Under the pieces are notes generated by a model that was not told the DNA's origin, made no database searches, and saw nothing but the letters and a program-made list of their open reading frames with translations. Of a stretch of 64,000 bases of DNA, positions 1 through 7,975 are shown in pieces (the first letter of the stretch is position 1; each line of letters starts with the position of its first letter). The translations under genes and the position numbers were made by a program. The stretch comes from Oscillospiraceae bacterium (lineage in GTDB: Bacteria > Bacillota > Clostridia > Oscillospirales > Acutalibacteraceae), in NCBI GenBank assembly GCA_031271865.1, contig JAISUW010000041.1, positions 47,748-111,747 of the forward strand, in the 5' to 3' direction.

Positions 1-110
1 AACCGGTTACGCGTAATCGATTGCAGAGTGAATCAGAGGGACGAATCCCACCCACTACGCGTAACAGGTCGTCCTTTTACGCAACCGGTTACGCGTAGCC
101 GGTCGGAACA
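1..110. repeat. TACGCGTA-centred palindromic repeats (class 4), three copies
   Basis: Three copies of the 8-base palindrome TACGCGTA lie at 8-15, 56-63 and 90-97, embedded in longer partly palindromic arms such as AACCGGTTACGCGTA. The last two are 34 bases apart, which is the exact period of a second array of the same class near 21.33-21.41 kb. The tract lies upstream of plsX. Beyond it, up to the plsX start, I see no gene and no convincing promoter; plsX may be read from a gene before the window. Confidence 0.75.
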
Positions 111-227
111 ACGTAAAAGGCAACCCGCAACGCAAATCTTTCCCCATTTCAGCACATACTATATCGGAATCAAGAGACAAAGAAACCTGAACCAATCCGC
201 ACTATGAAAGAAAGAGAGAAGACCATC

Positions 228-1250
228 ATGAAGATAGCTTTGGATGCCTTCGGCGGCGACAATGCCCCGCAAGCAGTACTGAAAGGAGCCATACGTGCCC
301 GGGGCGAGCTGGGCGTCACAATTGTCTTGGTCGGCAACGAGAGCAGAATCAGCGAAGCGGCAACCGCAGCCGGTATTGATTTAACCGGCATAGAAATTCT
401 TTCGGCGGCACGGGAGTTCACGATGGAATTCGATCCCGGACTGATGGCGAACAAAGAATACCGTGACACATCCATGGCCGTCGGACTGCAAGCCGTGAAA
501 GACAAGACCTTGGATGCCTTTGTGTCGGCAGGGTCTACGGGAGCGCTTGTTGTCGGTGCGACACTGATTACCGGACGGATTAAGGGCGTGCGCCGCGCCG
601 CAATCGGGGCCGTGATGCCCACACCGAAGCGGCCGTTCCTGCTCTTGGACAGCGGTGCCACCGCCGACTGCTCCCCGGAGATGCTGGAGAACTTTGCCGT
701 CTTGGGTTCCGTTTATATGGAAAAGGCGCTGGGTGTTGCGAACCCCGAGGTTGCTTTGGTGAACATTGGCGCGGAGGAACACAAAGGCGACAACCTGCGC
801 AAAGACACCTATCAGCTCCTAAAAGCCAACGCCAAGATTAACTTCATCGGCAATATAGAACCGCGGGACATCCCTGCCGGCAACGCCGATGTTGTGGTTG
901 CCGACGGCTTTACCGGTAATGTGGTTTTAAAGCTGTTCGAGGGTGTCGCATCTACGCTCATGGGTATGATTAAGGGCGTGTTCAAGAAGAACCCGCTGAC
1001 CATGCTTTCCGCGCTGTTGGTTGCTGGGGGTTTAAAAGGCATCAAAGCGCAGATGGATTACAGTGAGTACGGCGGCGCCCCGCTCTTGGGAATCAACGGT
1101 GTGGTCATCAAGGCCCATGGCTCCAGTGATGCGAAAGCATTTTACAACGCTTGCCGCCAAGCCAAGAAGTGCGTGGAAACGGGTATGGTGGAAACCCTCA
1201 CCCAAGCCGGTTTCCGCCGCGCCGGCAAAGCAGAATCAACTGTGAACTGA
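228..1250 (+). CDS. plsX: Phosphate acyltransferase PlsX
   Basis: Makes acyl-phosphate from acyl-ACP, the first step of the PlsX/PlsY route to phosphatidic acid, at the inner face of the membrane. The 340-residue product has the family N-terminus MKIALDAFGGDNAP and the ADGFTGNVVLK segment, and normal length. An in-frame ATG eight codons upstream (204) exists, but the purine-rich GAGAGAAG just before 228 and the family N-terminus favour 228. rnc follows after 34 bases, as in many Firmicutes, but the usual acpP between plsX and rnc is absent. Confidence 0.95.
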   Translation: MKIALDAFGGDNAPQAVLKGAIRARGELGVTIVLVGNESRISEAATAAGIDLTGIEILSAAREFTMEFDPGLMANKEYRDTSMAVGLQAVKDKTLDAFVSAGSTGALVVGATLITGRIKGVRRAAIGAVMPTPKRPFLLLDSGATADCSPEMLENFAVLGSVYMEKALGVANPEVALVNIGAEEHKGDNLRKDTYQLLKANAKINFIGNIEPRDIPAGNADVVVADGFTGNVVLKLFEGVASTLMGMIKGVFKKNPLTMLSALLVAGGLKGIKAQMDYSEYGGAPLLGINGVVIKAHGSSDAKAFYNACRQAKKCVETGMVETLTQAGFRRAGKAESTVN

Positions 1251-1284
1251 AAACGGTCAACCGGAAAGACGGAGGCGAGTGTGT

Positions 1285-1962
1285 GTGACACTAACGGAAT
1301 TCCAAGAGTGTATCGGTTACCGATTCCACGATGATCGGTTGCTGGATTGTGCATTGTGCCACTCCAGCTATGCCAATGAGCGCAAGGACGGTATGCCCTC
1401 TAACGAGCGCCTGGAGTTTTTGGGGGACAGTATTCTGGGTTTCTTAGCTGCGGAGTATCTCTTCTTTCAGTACCGCGGCAAACCGGAAGGGGAACTGACG
1501 AAGCTGCGGGCAGCGGCGGTCTGTGAGTCTGCGTTAGCCTCTTATGCGGGGAGTATCCGCATCCCTGAGACATTGCGTATGGGCAAGGGCGAAGTCCGGG
1601 ACGGTGCGGCGTTCCGTCCGTCCATTGCCGCGGATGCTTTTGAAGCCGTGCTGGCGGCGATATTCATTGACGGCGGCATTGAAGCGGCGCGGGCCTTTGC
1701 AATTCCGTTCTTGGAGCGACCCATTGCCAAGACCCGGGTGACAGATTCCAAATCCCTTTTGCAGCAAGTCTTGCAGCAATCCCCGGACGAGTACCCGGAA
1801 TACAGGTTGGTAGGCTCCTCCGGTCCGGACCACGAGAAAATATTTGAGGTGCAAGTCATGCTGCACTCCAATGTATTGGGTACCGGTAAAGGGCGCAGCA
1901 AAAAAGCCGCCGAGCAAGCCGCTGCCGCTGAGGCTCTGCGCCTTATGGGAATCGAGAACTGA
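1285..1962 (+). CDS. rnc: Ribonuclease III
   Basis: Double-strand-specific endoribonuclease that matures rRNA and processes structured mRNAs in the cytoplasm. The N-terminal catalytic domain carries the signature NERLEFLGDSIL (about residues 40-51) with the acidic metal ligands, and the C-terminal third is a double-stranded-RNA-binding domain ending in KKAAEQAAAAEAL. There are two in-frame GTG codons, at 1279 and 1285. The ribosome-binding site GGAGG (1271-1275) is only three bases from the first but nine from the second, so 1285 is preferred (225 residues). Cotranscribed with plsX and thyA. Confidence 0.93.
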   Translation: MTLTEFQECIGYRFHDDRLLDCALCHSSYANERKDGMPSNERLEFLGDSILGFLAAEYLFFQYRGKPEGELTKLRAAAVCESALASYAGSIRIPETLRMGKGEVRDGAAFRPSIAADAFEAVLAAIFIDGGIEAARAFAIPFLERPIAKTRVTDSKSLLQQVLQQSPDEYPEYRLVGSSGPDHEKIFEVQVMLHSNVLGTGKGRSKKAAEQAAAAEALRLMGIEN

Positions 1963-1992
1963 TTCTTATTCCGTTTTGTTGGAGGCATACCT

Positions 1993-2823
1993 ATGTCCAA
2001 AGCCGATGACTTGTTCAAGGAGAATGTCCGCTATATCCTATCCCACGGCGTGTGGGACACGGAGCAAGCTGTACGCCCCCGCTGGGAGGACACGGGCGAG
2101 CCGGCCCACACAATCAAGGTCTTCGGCATGGTGAACCGCTATGACCTCTCCGAGGAGTTCCCGCTCCTCACCATACGAAAGCCATACCTCAAGTCGGCTG
2201 TGGAGGAGCTGCTCTGGATTTGGCAGAAGAAATCCAATAACATCCATGACCTCTCAACGCACATCTGGGACCAGTGGGCGGATGCAAGCGGCAGCATTGG
2301 CAAAGCCTATGGCTATCAGCTCGGGGTAAAGCATAAATATGCAGAGGGAGAGTTCGACCAAGTCGACCGTGTCCTCTATGACCTCAAGCACAACCCCGCC
2401 TCCCGGCGTATAATCACGAATCTTTATGTGCATCAGGATTTGCACGAGATGGCTCTCTACCCCTGCGCCTATGCCGTCACGTTCAACGTGACCGGCAACC
2501 GCCTCAACGCCGTTCTCAACCAACGCTCCAATGACTTCCTTATGGCCAACCATTGGAATGTCTCCCAGTACGCCGTACTGGTGCATATGATGGCGCAGGT
2601 GTCCGGCCTTGTGCCCGGTACTTTGCTCCATGTCATCGCCGATGCCCACATCTATGACCGCCATGTACCCATCGCCGAAAAGCTCTTGGATGTTCAGGGA
2701 CATCCCGCTCCGGCATTTCACTTGGAACCGTGCGATGACTTCTATGCCTTTACGAAGCAATCTGTGCACTTAGAGAACTATCAGTATACGCCCTTTACAG
2801 AAAAAATACCGGTGGCGGTGTAG
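1993..2823 (+). CDS. thyA: Thymidylate synthase ThyA
   Basis: Methylates dUMP to dTMP using methylene-tetrahydrofolate. The 276-residue protein has the folate-type family layout: an N-terminal nucleotide-binding arginine region, the catalytic cysteine in YPCAYAVTFNV, QRSNDF for phosphate binding, and HVIADAHIYDRH near the end. The active-site motif is PCAY rather than the PPCH of the E. coli enzyme, so this is a divergent branch. GGAGG sits seven bases before the ATG. No dihydrofolate reductase gene is adjacent, although ThyA activity would produce dihydrofolate. A palindrome array begins four bases after the stop codon. Confidence 0.92.
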   Translation: MSKADDLFKENVRYILSHGVWDTEQAVRPRWEDTGEPAHTIKVFGMVNRYDLSEEFPLLTIRKPYLKSAVEELLWIWQKKSNNIHDLSTHIWDQWADASGSIGKAYGYQLGVKHKYAEGEFDQVDRVLYDLKHNPASRRIITNLYVHQDLHEMALYPCAYAVTFNVTGNRLNAVLNQRSNDFLMANHWNVSQYAVLVHMMAQVSGLVPGTLLHVIADAHIYDRHVPIAEKLLDVQGHPAPAFHLEPCDDFYAFTKQSVHLENYQYTPFTEKIPVAV

Positions 2824-2826
2824 GTG

Positions 2827-2894
2827 GGCGCCGTATTACGGCGCCGCCGGGGCACCGCATTGCGGTGCCGGCATCGGAGCCGCAATGCGGCTCC
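2827..2894. repeat. Class 1 palindrome array (three 19-base hairpins)
   Basis: Three perfect 9+1+9 inverted repeats at 2827-2845, 2851-2869 and 2876-2894, with centres 24 and 25 bases apart. The left arms are GGCGCCGTA, GGCACCGCA and GGAGCCGCA; each right arm is the exact complement. The centre base is A or T, giving an AAT or ATT loop if folded. Copies differ in the arms, but both arms always change together. The array fills the thyA-cca gap, and its third copy contains an ATG in frame with cca. Confidence 0.9.
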
Positions 2895-2914
2895 CCCCCA
2901 CCAAGGAGCTGCCC

Positions 2915-4342
2915 ATGCCCAAACAGCCGCCGCTGCCCATCTTAGGGATAGCCGCCCAACCGTCGCGCCGGTCGGGTGTGTCGAAGCGCGCCTTGAGCGC
3001 CATCCGGATGTTGGAGGCAGCGGGCTATGAGGCATATTTCTGCGGCGGATGTGTACGTGACTATATCATGGGGTACGAGCCTAACGACTGGGACATTGCA
3101 ACCAATGCCGCCCCTACAGTAACGCTGGAGGTATTCAAGGAATACGCTACAAAAACCAATGGCTTGAAGCATGGCACGGTACGCGTTCTGCTGAAAGACG
3201 AGGAGTTGGAAATCACAACATTCCGCACCGAATCTGACTATGCGGACAGTCGCCATCCCAACAGTGTGGCCTTTGTAGGGAGTTTGACGGAAGATGTACA
3301 GCGGCGTGACTTCACGATGAACGCACTTGCCATGAAAGTGCATAATGTGTTGCAAGGCGGCGGCTGCCGCCGGCAGTACGAGGTTATAGACTTAGCTGGA
3401 GGCGTAGCGGACATAGAAGCCGGAATCATCCGCTGCGTCGGCGACCCTGAAAAGCGTTTCACGGAAGATGCCCTGCGCATCCTGCGGGCGGTACGTTTCG
3501 CATCGAAGCTGGGTTTCCGAATTGAGGAGGCGACGGCGCAAGCCGCGCTGAAGCTCGCACCGAATTTGCAGTACATTTCCGCCGAGCGTAAGCGGGATGA
3601 GCTGAACAAGCTCCTCTGCGGAGAATATGCACCGCAGGTACTCCGCGAATATCGCGAACTTCTTGCCGCCGTCATCCCGGAACTGGCATGGCAGTTTGAC
3701 CGCGACCAGCTGAACCCCTATCACAAGTACACTTTATGGGAGCACACCGTGCGAACCATAGAAGCCCTGCCGTGCTCCGGTCTGAACCGATGGGCCGCCC
3801 TTTTGCATGATGTGGGAAAGAAAGATACCTTCACGACAGATGCTGCCGGCATCGGTCACTTTTATGGCCACGCCGGTGTCGGGGCAGAGCTGACCGACCG
3901 TATTCTGCAGGATTTGCGTTTCTCCAACTACAGCCGCACTACAATCACAACCCTTGTGAAACACCACATGGATACATTCGAACCAACCAGGAAAGCCGTT
4001 CGGCGAGCCGTGTTCAAATACGGTCACGACACATTCCGCCGCCTGATTTCGCTGCAGCGGGCGGATCGCATTGCTTGCGAGCCGGATGCCCCGCCGGATG
4101 ACCTCTTTGACCGACTGGAAGCCTTGCGCCGCGAACTCGAAGCCTCCGAGAGTGTATTCACCCGCGCTGACTTAGCTGTCAACGGCAATGACTTGGTTCA
4201 GCTGGGTTACCGCAAAAAACAAATCCGGGAGGAACTGGAAAAGCTTGTCAATGCAGTCTTGGATGAAACTCTGCCCAACGAACGGGCAAAGCTGTTAGCG
4301 ACCGCAGAGGATGACATACAAGCACTGCTTGACAAGAAATGA
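2915..4342 (+). CDS. cca: CCA tRNA nucleotidyltransferase with HD domain
   Basis: Adds or repairs the CCA end of tRNAs. Class II polymerase-beta-type nucleotidyltransferase: GGCVRD (residues 44-49) and the metal-binding pair in NDWDIAT (D58, D60), followed by RNA-binding segments with RFTEDALRILRAVRFA and an HD phosphohydrolase motif (LLHDVGK, H298-D299). The start at 2915 is supported by AAGGAG six bases upstream. The in-frame ATG at 2885 lies inside a palindrome and is unlikely to be used. The 475-residue length suits CCA-adding enzymes with an HD domain; a poly(A) polymerase role cannot be excluded from sequence alone. Confidence 0.9.
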   Translation: MPKQPPLPILGIAAQPSRRSGVSKRALSAIRMLEAAGYEAYFCGGCVRDYIMGYEPNDWDIATNAAPTVTLEVFKEYATKTNGLKHGTVRVLLKDEELEITTFRTESDYADSRHPNSVAFVGSLTEDVQRRDFTMNALAMKVHNVLQGGGCRRQYEVIDLAGGVADIEAGIIRCVGDPEKRFTEDALRILRAVRFASKLGFRIEEATAQAALKLAPNLQYISAERKRDELNKLLCGEYAPQVLREYRELLAAVIPELAWQFDRDQLNPYHKYTLWEHTVRTIEALPCSGLNRWAALLHDVGKKDTFTTDAAGIGHFYGHAGVGAELTDRILQDLRFSNYSRTTITTLVKHHMDTFEPTRKAVRRAVFKYGHDTFRRLISLQRADRIACEPDAPPDDLFDRLEALRRELEASESVFTRADLAVNGNDLVQLGYRKKQIREELEKLVNAVLDETLPNERAKLLATAEDDIQALLDKK

Positions 4343-4367
4343 CTGTCCGTTGAGGGGAGGACCGTAA

Positions 4368-5588
4368 ATGCAAACAAAGAAGCCGCCACGCCAATCCAAC
4401 TTTGAGCTGCTGCGCATTCTCGTTATGCTGATGATTATTGCCAACCACCTTATCGTCCATGCCGGCAGCCGTCCGGAGACTTCGGTCTATATCCCGTGGT
4501 TTGCCATGGAGTGGTGGTCGCGCTTCGTGACGGACTTGCTCCAATACGGCGGCAAGGTCGGCGTGGACTGCTTCATTCTCATAAGCGGTTACTTCCTTGC
4601 CAAACCTGCCCCGGCGGACAAGCGTATTCTGCCGAAAGACACACTCACCCGAGTCGGCAAGGTCTATGGGCAGGTGGTCTTCTACTGCACCTTTTTTCTT
4701 GTTGCTTCTCTGCTGCTGAAGGGTGTCTTCCGGCCGGGCGCCATCGCAGACGCCAACTATGCCAATGTATGGTTTGTGCTGACCCCGTTCACCTCGGAAG
4801 CCTACTGGTTCACGACGGCGTATATCATCCTGATGCTCATTGCTCCTTTCTTGAACAAACTCATCGCCGTCCTCAGCCAAAAGGAGTATGCGTTCCTGTT
4901 GGCGGTACTGCTTGTTGTCTTCAGCGTCATTCCCTCCCTCAAGTCTCCCATGTATGATGTACCCATGTTCCTCTGGTTTGCGGTACTTTACCTGCTGGCA
5001 GGGTATCTGCGCGCCTTTCCGCCGAGGTGGTTCGGGAGCCGGTGGCCGGCACTTGCTTTGGCAGTACTGTCCTACCCCTGTATCTGGCTCTATATGCGGC
5101 ATTGGGGCGGTGCCTCCCCTGCCGGTCACGGTGTGGCGGAGTCCCTCGCAGACACCGTAAATGGATGGCTTGGCTTCAGCGGCAACATGGAACGGGCAGA
5201 GTTGCTGAATCACAGCATGGCCGCTGAGAACAAGGTCGTTACCATTTTCTGCGCCCTTTGCCTCTTCACGTTCTTCCGCAACCTCAAGCTGAAGCCGAAT
5301 CGCCTCATCAACGCCGTCGCCGGTACCACTTTCGGGGTGTACCTCTTCCATAACAATCCCTTTGTGCGTCCGTTCCTGTGGAAGTACCTCTTCCCCTACT
5401 ACCCCTACTACAGCCAACCGCTCAAACTCCTCTGTTGGGGGATTGGTGTCACCTGCTTGGTGTTTTGTATGGGGATGGTGTTTGAGTTCTTCCGGCAATA
5501 TGCCCTTGCGCGCCCGATGGGTGTACTATTGGGGCGGTTGCACGGCCGCAAAGAAAGCAAGGAAGCATCTGCGGTTACAAAGTGCTAA
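4368..5588 (+). CDS. Acyltransferase-3 family membrane protein
   Basis: A 406-residue integral membrane protein with about ten hydrophobic segments. The N-terminus has the family pattern RQSNFELLRILVM followed by ANHL, whose histidine is the presumed catalytic residue; later motifs FGVYLFHNNPF also fit the OafA/WecH-like acyltransferase-3 superfamily. Such enzymes O-acetylate or O-acylate cell-surface sugars, but the substrate cannot be told here. GGAGG stands seven bases before the ATG. It is the last gene of the plsX operon and is followed by a strong terminator. Confidence 0.85.
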   Translation: MQTKKPPRQSNFELLRILVMLMIIANHLIVHAGSRPETSVYIPWFAMEWWSRFVTDLLQYGGKVGVDCFILISGYFLAKPAPADKRILPKDTLTRVGKVYGQVVFYCTFFLVASLLLKGVFRPGAIADANYANVWFVLTPFTSEAYWFTTAYIILMLIAPFLNKLIAVLSQKEYAFLLAVLLVVFSVIPSLKSPMYDVPMFLWFAVLYLLAGYLRAFPPRWFGSRWPALALAVLSYPCIWLYMRHWGGASPAGHGVAESLADTVNGWLGFSGNMERAELLNHSMAAENKVVTIFCALCLFTFFRNLKLKPNRLINAVAGTTFGVYLFHNNPFVRPFLWKYLFPYYPYYSQPLKLLCWGIGVTCLVFCMGMVFEFFRQYALARPMGVLLGRLHGRKESKEASAVTKC

Positions 5589-5621
5589 ACCATACGCTTC
5601 CTACTGTCAGCAAAGCAAAAC

Positions 5622-5655
5622 ACCGCCGCACGTCAAACGGTGCGGCGGTTTTGTG
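5622..5655 (+). terminator. Rho-independent terminator after the acyltransferase gene
   Basis: Ten-base stem ACCGCCGCAC/GTGCGGCGGT with an eight-base loop, followed by TTTGTGTTG on the plus strand. On the minus strand it is followed by GTTTTGCTTTG, so it probably also ends the convergent sigma-factor transcript. Confidence 0.88.
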
Positions 5656-5737
5656 TTGCTTGCAAATTTCTTTCTTTCAAACCCTTCGCATTGCGGGAGT
5701 GGTTTGTGTAACCGTCATGGAGCCTAAGGCAGTGCCT

Positions 5738-7651
5738 TTAAGGTGCTATGGAGAAGAACGGCACGGTAAACGGCGGCAGGGAAGCTACGGTAGCTGTGGG
5801 TTCTGTCGCTGCTTTCGGCACGATAGAGAACGTTTCGGGCGGGATGCTCTCGAATGGAATGGAGTAGGCAAGGGCAAATTGCTCGGCTGCTGAGCCGGCG
5901 ATACCTTTGATGGTGAAGTTTGCTGTGCGTATAAACGCATCGCGGTCGATATCGGTGACTGTTTCCGGGATGGTGATGGAAGTCAGTTTCTCACAGCACG
6001 CGAACGCCCACCAACTGATGCTCTGCAGACCGGGCTCAATGACAATGGTTTCTGCATTGGAGTACAGGAATGCGTAGCTACCAATCTTAACCACCGGGGA
6101 ATCGTCCGCCGCTGTTGCTTTGACTACGACATTGGTTTCGTTGCCGCTGTAGCGCACCAATACACCGTTTTGCACATAAGAACTGCCTGCAGGTGCTTCG
6201 GGCGCTGCCACACTCGCCGAGGGGGGGCTGAAGTACGAGAAAGACGGTATAACTGCACTCTGAGAACTGCTTGCCGTGGTCGTAGAGGTCGTCGTTGTTG
6301 CAGTGGTCGTCGTTGTTGTTGTGGTCGAGGTCGTAGTTGCAGCCGAAGCGGTGGTTGTGGTGGTTGGGGCAGTTGTCGATGTGGTTGTCCGACGGGTGGT
6401 GGTCGTCGCTCGTGTTGTAAAAGAGGGCCACGAGAACGGACGTGTGGAACGTGTGGTTCCTGTGGTTTCTACAGACGGTAAAACGGCGCCGGCCGGGGAA
6501 CTGCTCTTCGTAGAAGCCGTGGTGACCGTCGTGCCGTCGGTGGCGGCAGAACTTGTCGTTGTCGCGGCGGTCTCGGTTGCCTCCGCTGTCGCCCCCTCCG
6601 GACCCGGTACGACCGGCTCGCTGACAGAAGTGATGTTGTTGGGAAGCCACATAAATGCAGATGTCGTCGGCTCGGGGAAGATGACTTCCGAAACCCCGTT
6701 GCCATCCGCAATCGCCACGGTAGGCGGCTGCTCATAGTTCTGCACAGAAGCACTCGTTGCTTTGTCAGCCTTTACTTTCGTGATGATGGCTTTCGTTCCG
6801 ACGGCCGCACCGCCGACAGCTACGGTACACGCAGCTACAATAGCAACGATTGTAAGAACGCCTCCGGCTGCTGCACCGCCTGCGGCACCCGATGCACCGG
6901 CAGCCGCTGCTGCGGTGCCGCCGCTTGCTGCATTGCCGCCGGCTGCCGCTGCCGCAGCCGTTCCTCCGGCAGCCGCCGCACTGCCCAAAAGAAGCGGTGC
7001 CAAGTGACTCGTCGAGGTAGCGGCGCCCACATACTTCAGGAAGAACGCAAAGAACGGAATCGGCACAAAGGCATAGAGTTTCATGCCTTTCTTCTGCGCC
7101 TCATTGAGCATGGCTTCCAGTTTTCCTCTGGCGCGGGACAGGCGGGACTTCACGGTTCCTTCCGGTATATCAAGGGTCTTGGCAATCTGCTGGACTTCCA
7201 TCTCGTTGAAGTAGTGCATAAGCACCACCAAACGTTGGTCTTCCGGCAGGCTTGCGACTATATCCTGCACAAGTTTCTTGGCTTCTTCGCGGTCAAGGCG
7301 TTCGTCCGGGATGAAGTCGATGTCGGTCTCTTCCTGCCAGTCAACGGCATTCTCGTCCTCGTAGTCGGCGAAGAAGTCCGGCTTCTTACGCGTGATATAG
7401 TTCTTGGCGTGGTTTGCGGTAATCTGGTTCAGCCAGCCGCCGAAGCTCTCCGGATCCGCGAGTTCGGGCAGGTGCTGATAGGCCTTTATATATGCGTCTT
7501 GGACAATGTCCTGCGCATCCGCTTCGTTTTTCGTAATCGACAGCGCGACATAGTAAGCCTTCTGGCGCGTGGCAAGGTAAAGGTCTTGGAAAGCCTTGCT
7601 GTCGCCGGCGGCTGCTTTGGCTGCGAGCTTGCCGATTGCTTCTCTATCCAT
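5738..7651 (-). CDS. ECF sigma factor fused to a membrane anchor, Thr-rich stalk and BspA-like repeat domain
   Basis: A 637-residue mosaic. Residues about 18-85 are sigma region 2 and about 125-180 are region 4 (LPEDQRLVVLMHYF...EVQQIAKTLDIPEGTVKSRLSRAR). Then come a hydrophobic stretch (about 192-208), an Ala/Gly-rich linker, a clear membrane segment (about 264-285), a basic stop-transfer TKVKADK, a Thr/Ser stalk (about 355-462) with runs of up to eight threonines, and a C-terminal domain (about 495-605) with BspA-type leucine-rich repeat signatures (KIGSYAFLYSN, SITIPETVTDIDRDAF). The start at 7651 has GGGGGAGAG upstream; the longer frame to 7741 lacks support. Predicted topology is sigma inside, repeat domain outside. 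It overlaps the small upstream ORF by eight bases. The arrangement suggests a sigma factor that senses surface events directly or is released by cleavage; this is inference. Confidence 0.88.
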   Translation of the reverse strand: MDREAIGKLAAKAAAGDSKAFQDLYLATRQKAYYVALSITKNEADAQDIVQDAYIKAYQHLPELADPESFGGWLNQITANHAKNYITRKKPDFFADYEDENAVDWQEETDIDFIPDERLDREEAKKLVQDIVASLPEDQRLVVLMHYFNEMEVQQIAKTLDIPEGTVKSRLSRARGKLEAMLNEAQKKGMKLYAFVPIPFFAFFLKYVGAATSTSHLAPLLLGSAAAAGGTAAAAAAGGNAASGGTAAAAAGASGAAGGAAAGGVLTIVAIVAACTVAVGGAAVGTKAIITKVKADKATSASVQNYEQPPTVAIADGNGVSEVIFPEPTTSAFMWLPNNITSVSEPVVPGPEGATAEATETAATTTSSAATDGTTVTTASTKSSSPAGAVLPSVETTGTTRSTRPFSWPSFTTRATTTTRRTTTSTTAPTTTTTASAATTTSTTTTTTTTATTTTSTTTASSSQSAVIPSFSYFSPPSASVAAPEAPAGSSYVQNGVLVRYSGNETNVVVKATAADDSPVVKIGSYAFLYSNAETIVIEPGLQSISWWAFACCEKLTSITIPETVTDIDRDAFIRTANFTIKGIAGSAAEQFALAYSIPFESIPPETFSIVPKAATEPTATVASLPPFTVPFFSIAP

Positions 7652-7790
7652 TCGTCTCTCCCCCTGACCCGGGCTGGCCGTCCTCTTCTTCAGCGGTGAT
7701 TCGGCTCCATATACGATCGAAATCCGCGTCGGGTAGAACACAACAGGCGGCCGCTTCTTGCAGCGCTTCGCGTATCAATTCGTCCAACAC
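7644..7790 (-). CDS. 48-residue ORF translationally coupled to the sigma factor
   Basis: A GTG-initiated ORF with a near-perfect ribosome-binding site AGGAGGTG nine bases (from AGGAGG) upstream. Its stop codon overlaps the first codons of the sigma gene (ATGGATAG), typical of translational coupling. The product begins MLDELIREALQEA and contains CC at residues 16-17 and DADFDRIWSRIT; it has no membrane segment. I do not recognise it. It could be an anti-sigma or accessory peptide, or simply a leader that controls sigma synthesis. Confidence 0.72.
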   Translation of the reverse strand: MLDELIREALQEAAACCVLPDADFDRIWSRITAEEEDGQPGSGGETNG

Positions 7791-7813
7791 GGGATTTCAC
7801 CTCCTCATATAGT

Positions 7814-7842
7814 TAGGACAAGTGAAACACCGGTCAGGTTCC
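7814..7842 (-). promoter_or_regulatory. ECF-type promoter for the small ORF and sigma gene
   Basis: Read on the minus strand: GGAACC, a 17-base spacer, then GTCCTA, followed at once by ACTATATG and the AGGAGG ribosome site. GGAAC-type -35 and GTC-type -10 elements are hallmarks of ECF sigma promoters, and there is no good housekeeping promoter nearby, so the operon may be self-activated. Confidence 0.6.
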
Positions 7843-7975
7843 GCGAAAAAGCTGCTTTTTTTGCCTGATTCCCAAGATTTGGCACTTTTCATGCGTTTTG
7901 ACTTCCTGTTTCAATAATTGTTGTGCAAAATGACGAAAACCAACGGAACGGCTGAGCGAAAACAGCGGTCAGACT

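Noticed and set aside
2885..2914. Upstream ATG start for cca
   Set aside because: The codon lies in a palindromic repeat and lacks a ribosome site, whereas 2915 has AAGGAG at six bases.
3355..3375. CGGCGG-CTG-CCGCCG hairpin inside cca as another inserted palindrome
   Set aside because: Single short copy in a region where GGC/CCG-rich codons are frequent; not enough to separate from chance.
4248..5498. 416-residue open frame antisense to the acyltransferase gene
   Set aside because: The translation is charged low-complexity without known motifs, whereas the sense frame is a clear membrane acyltransferase.
6276..6737. Val-rich ORF on the plus strand inside the sigma gene
   Set aside because: It is the mirror of the Thr-rich stalk (ACC/ACG codons read backwards as GGT/CGT/GTG) and carries no other features.
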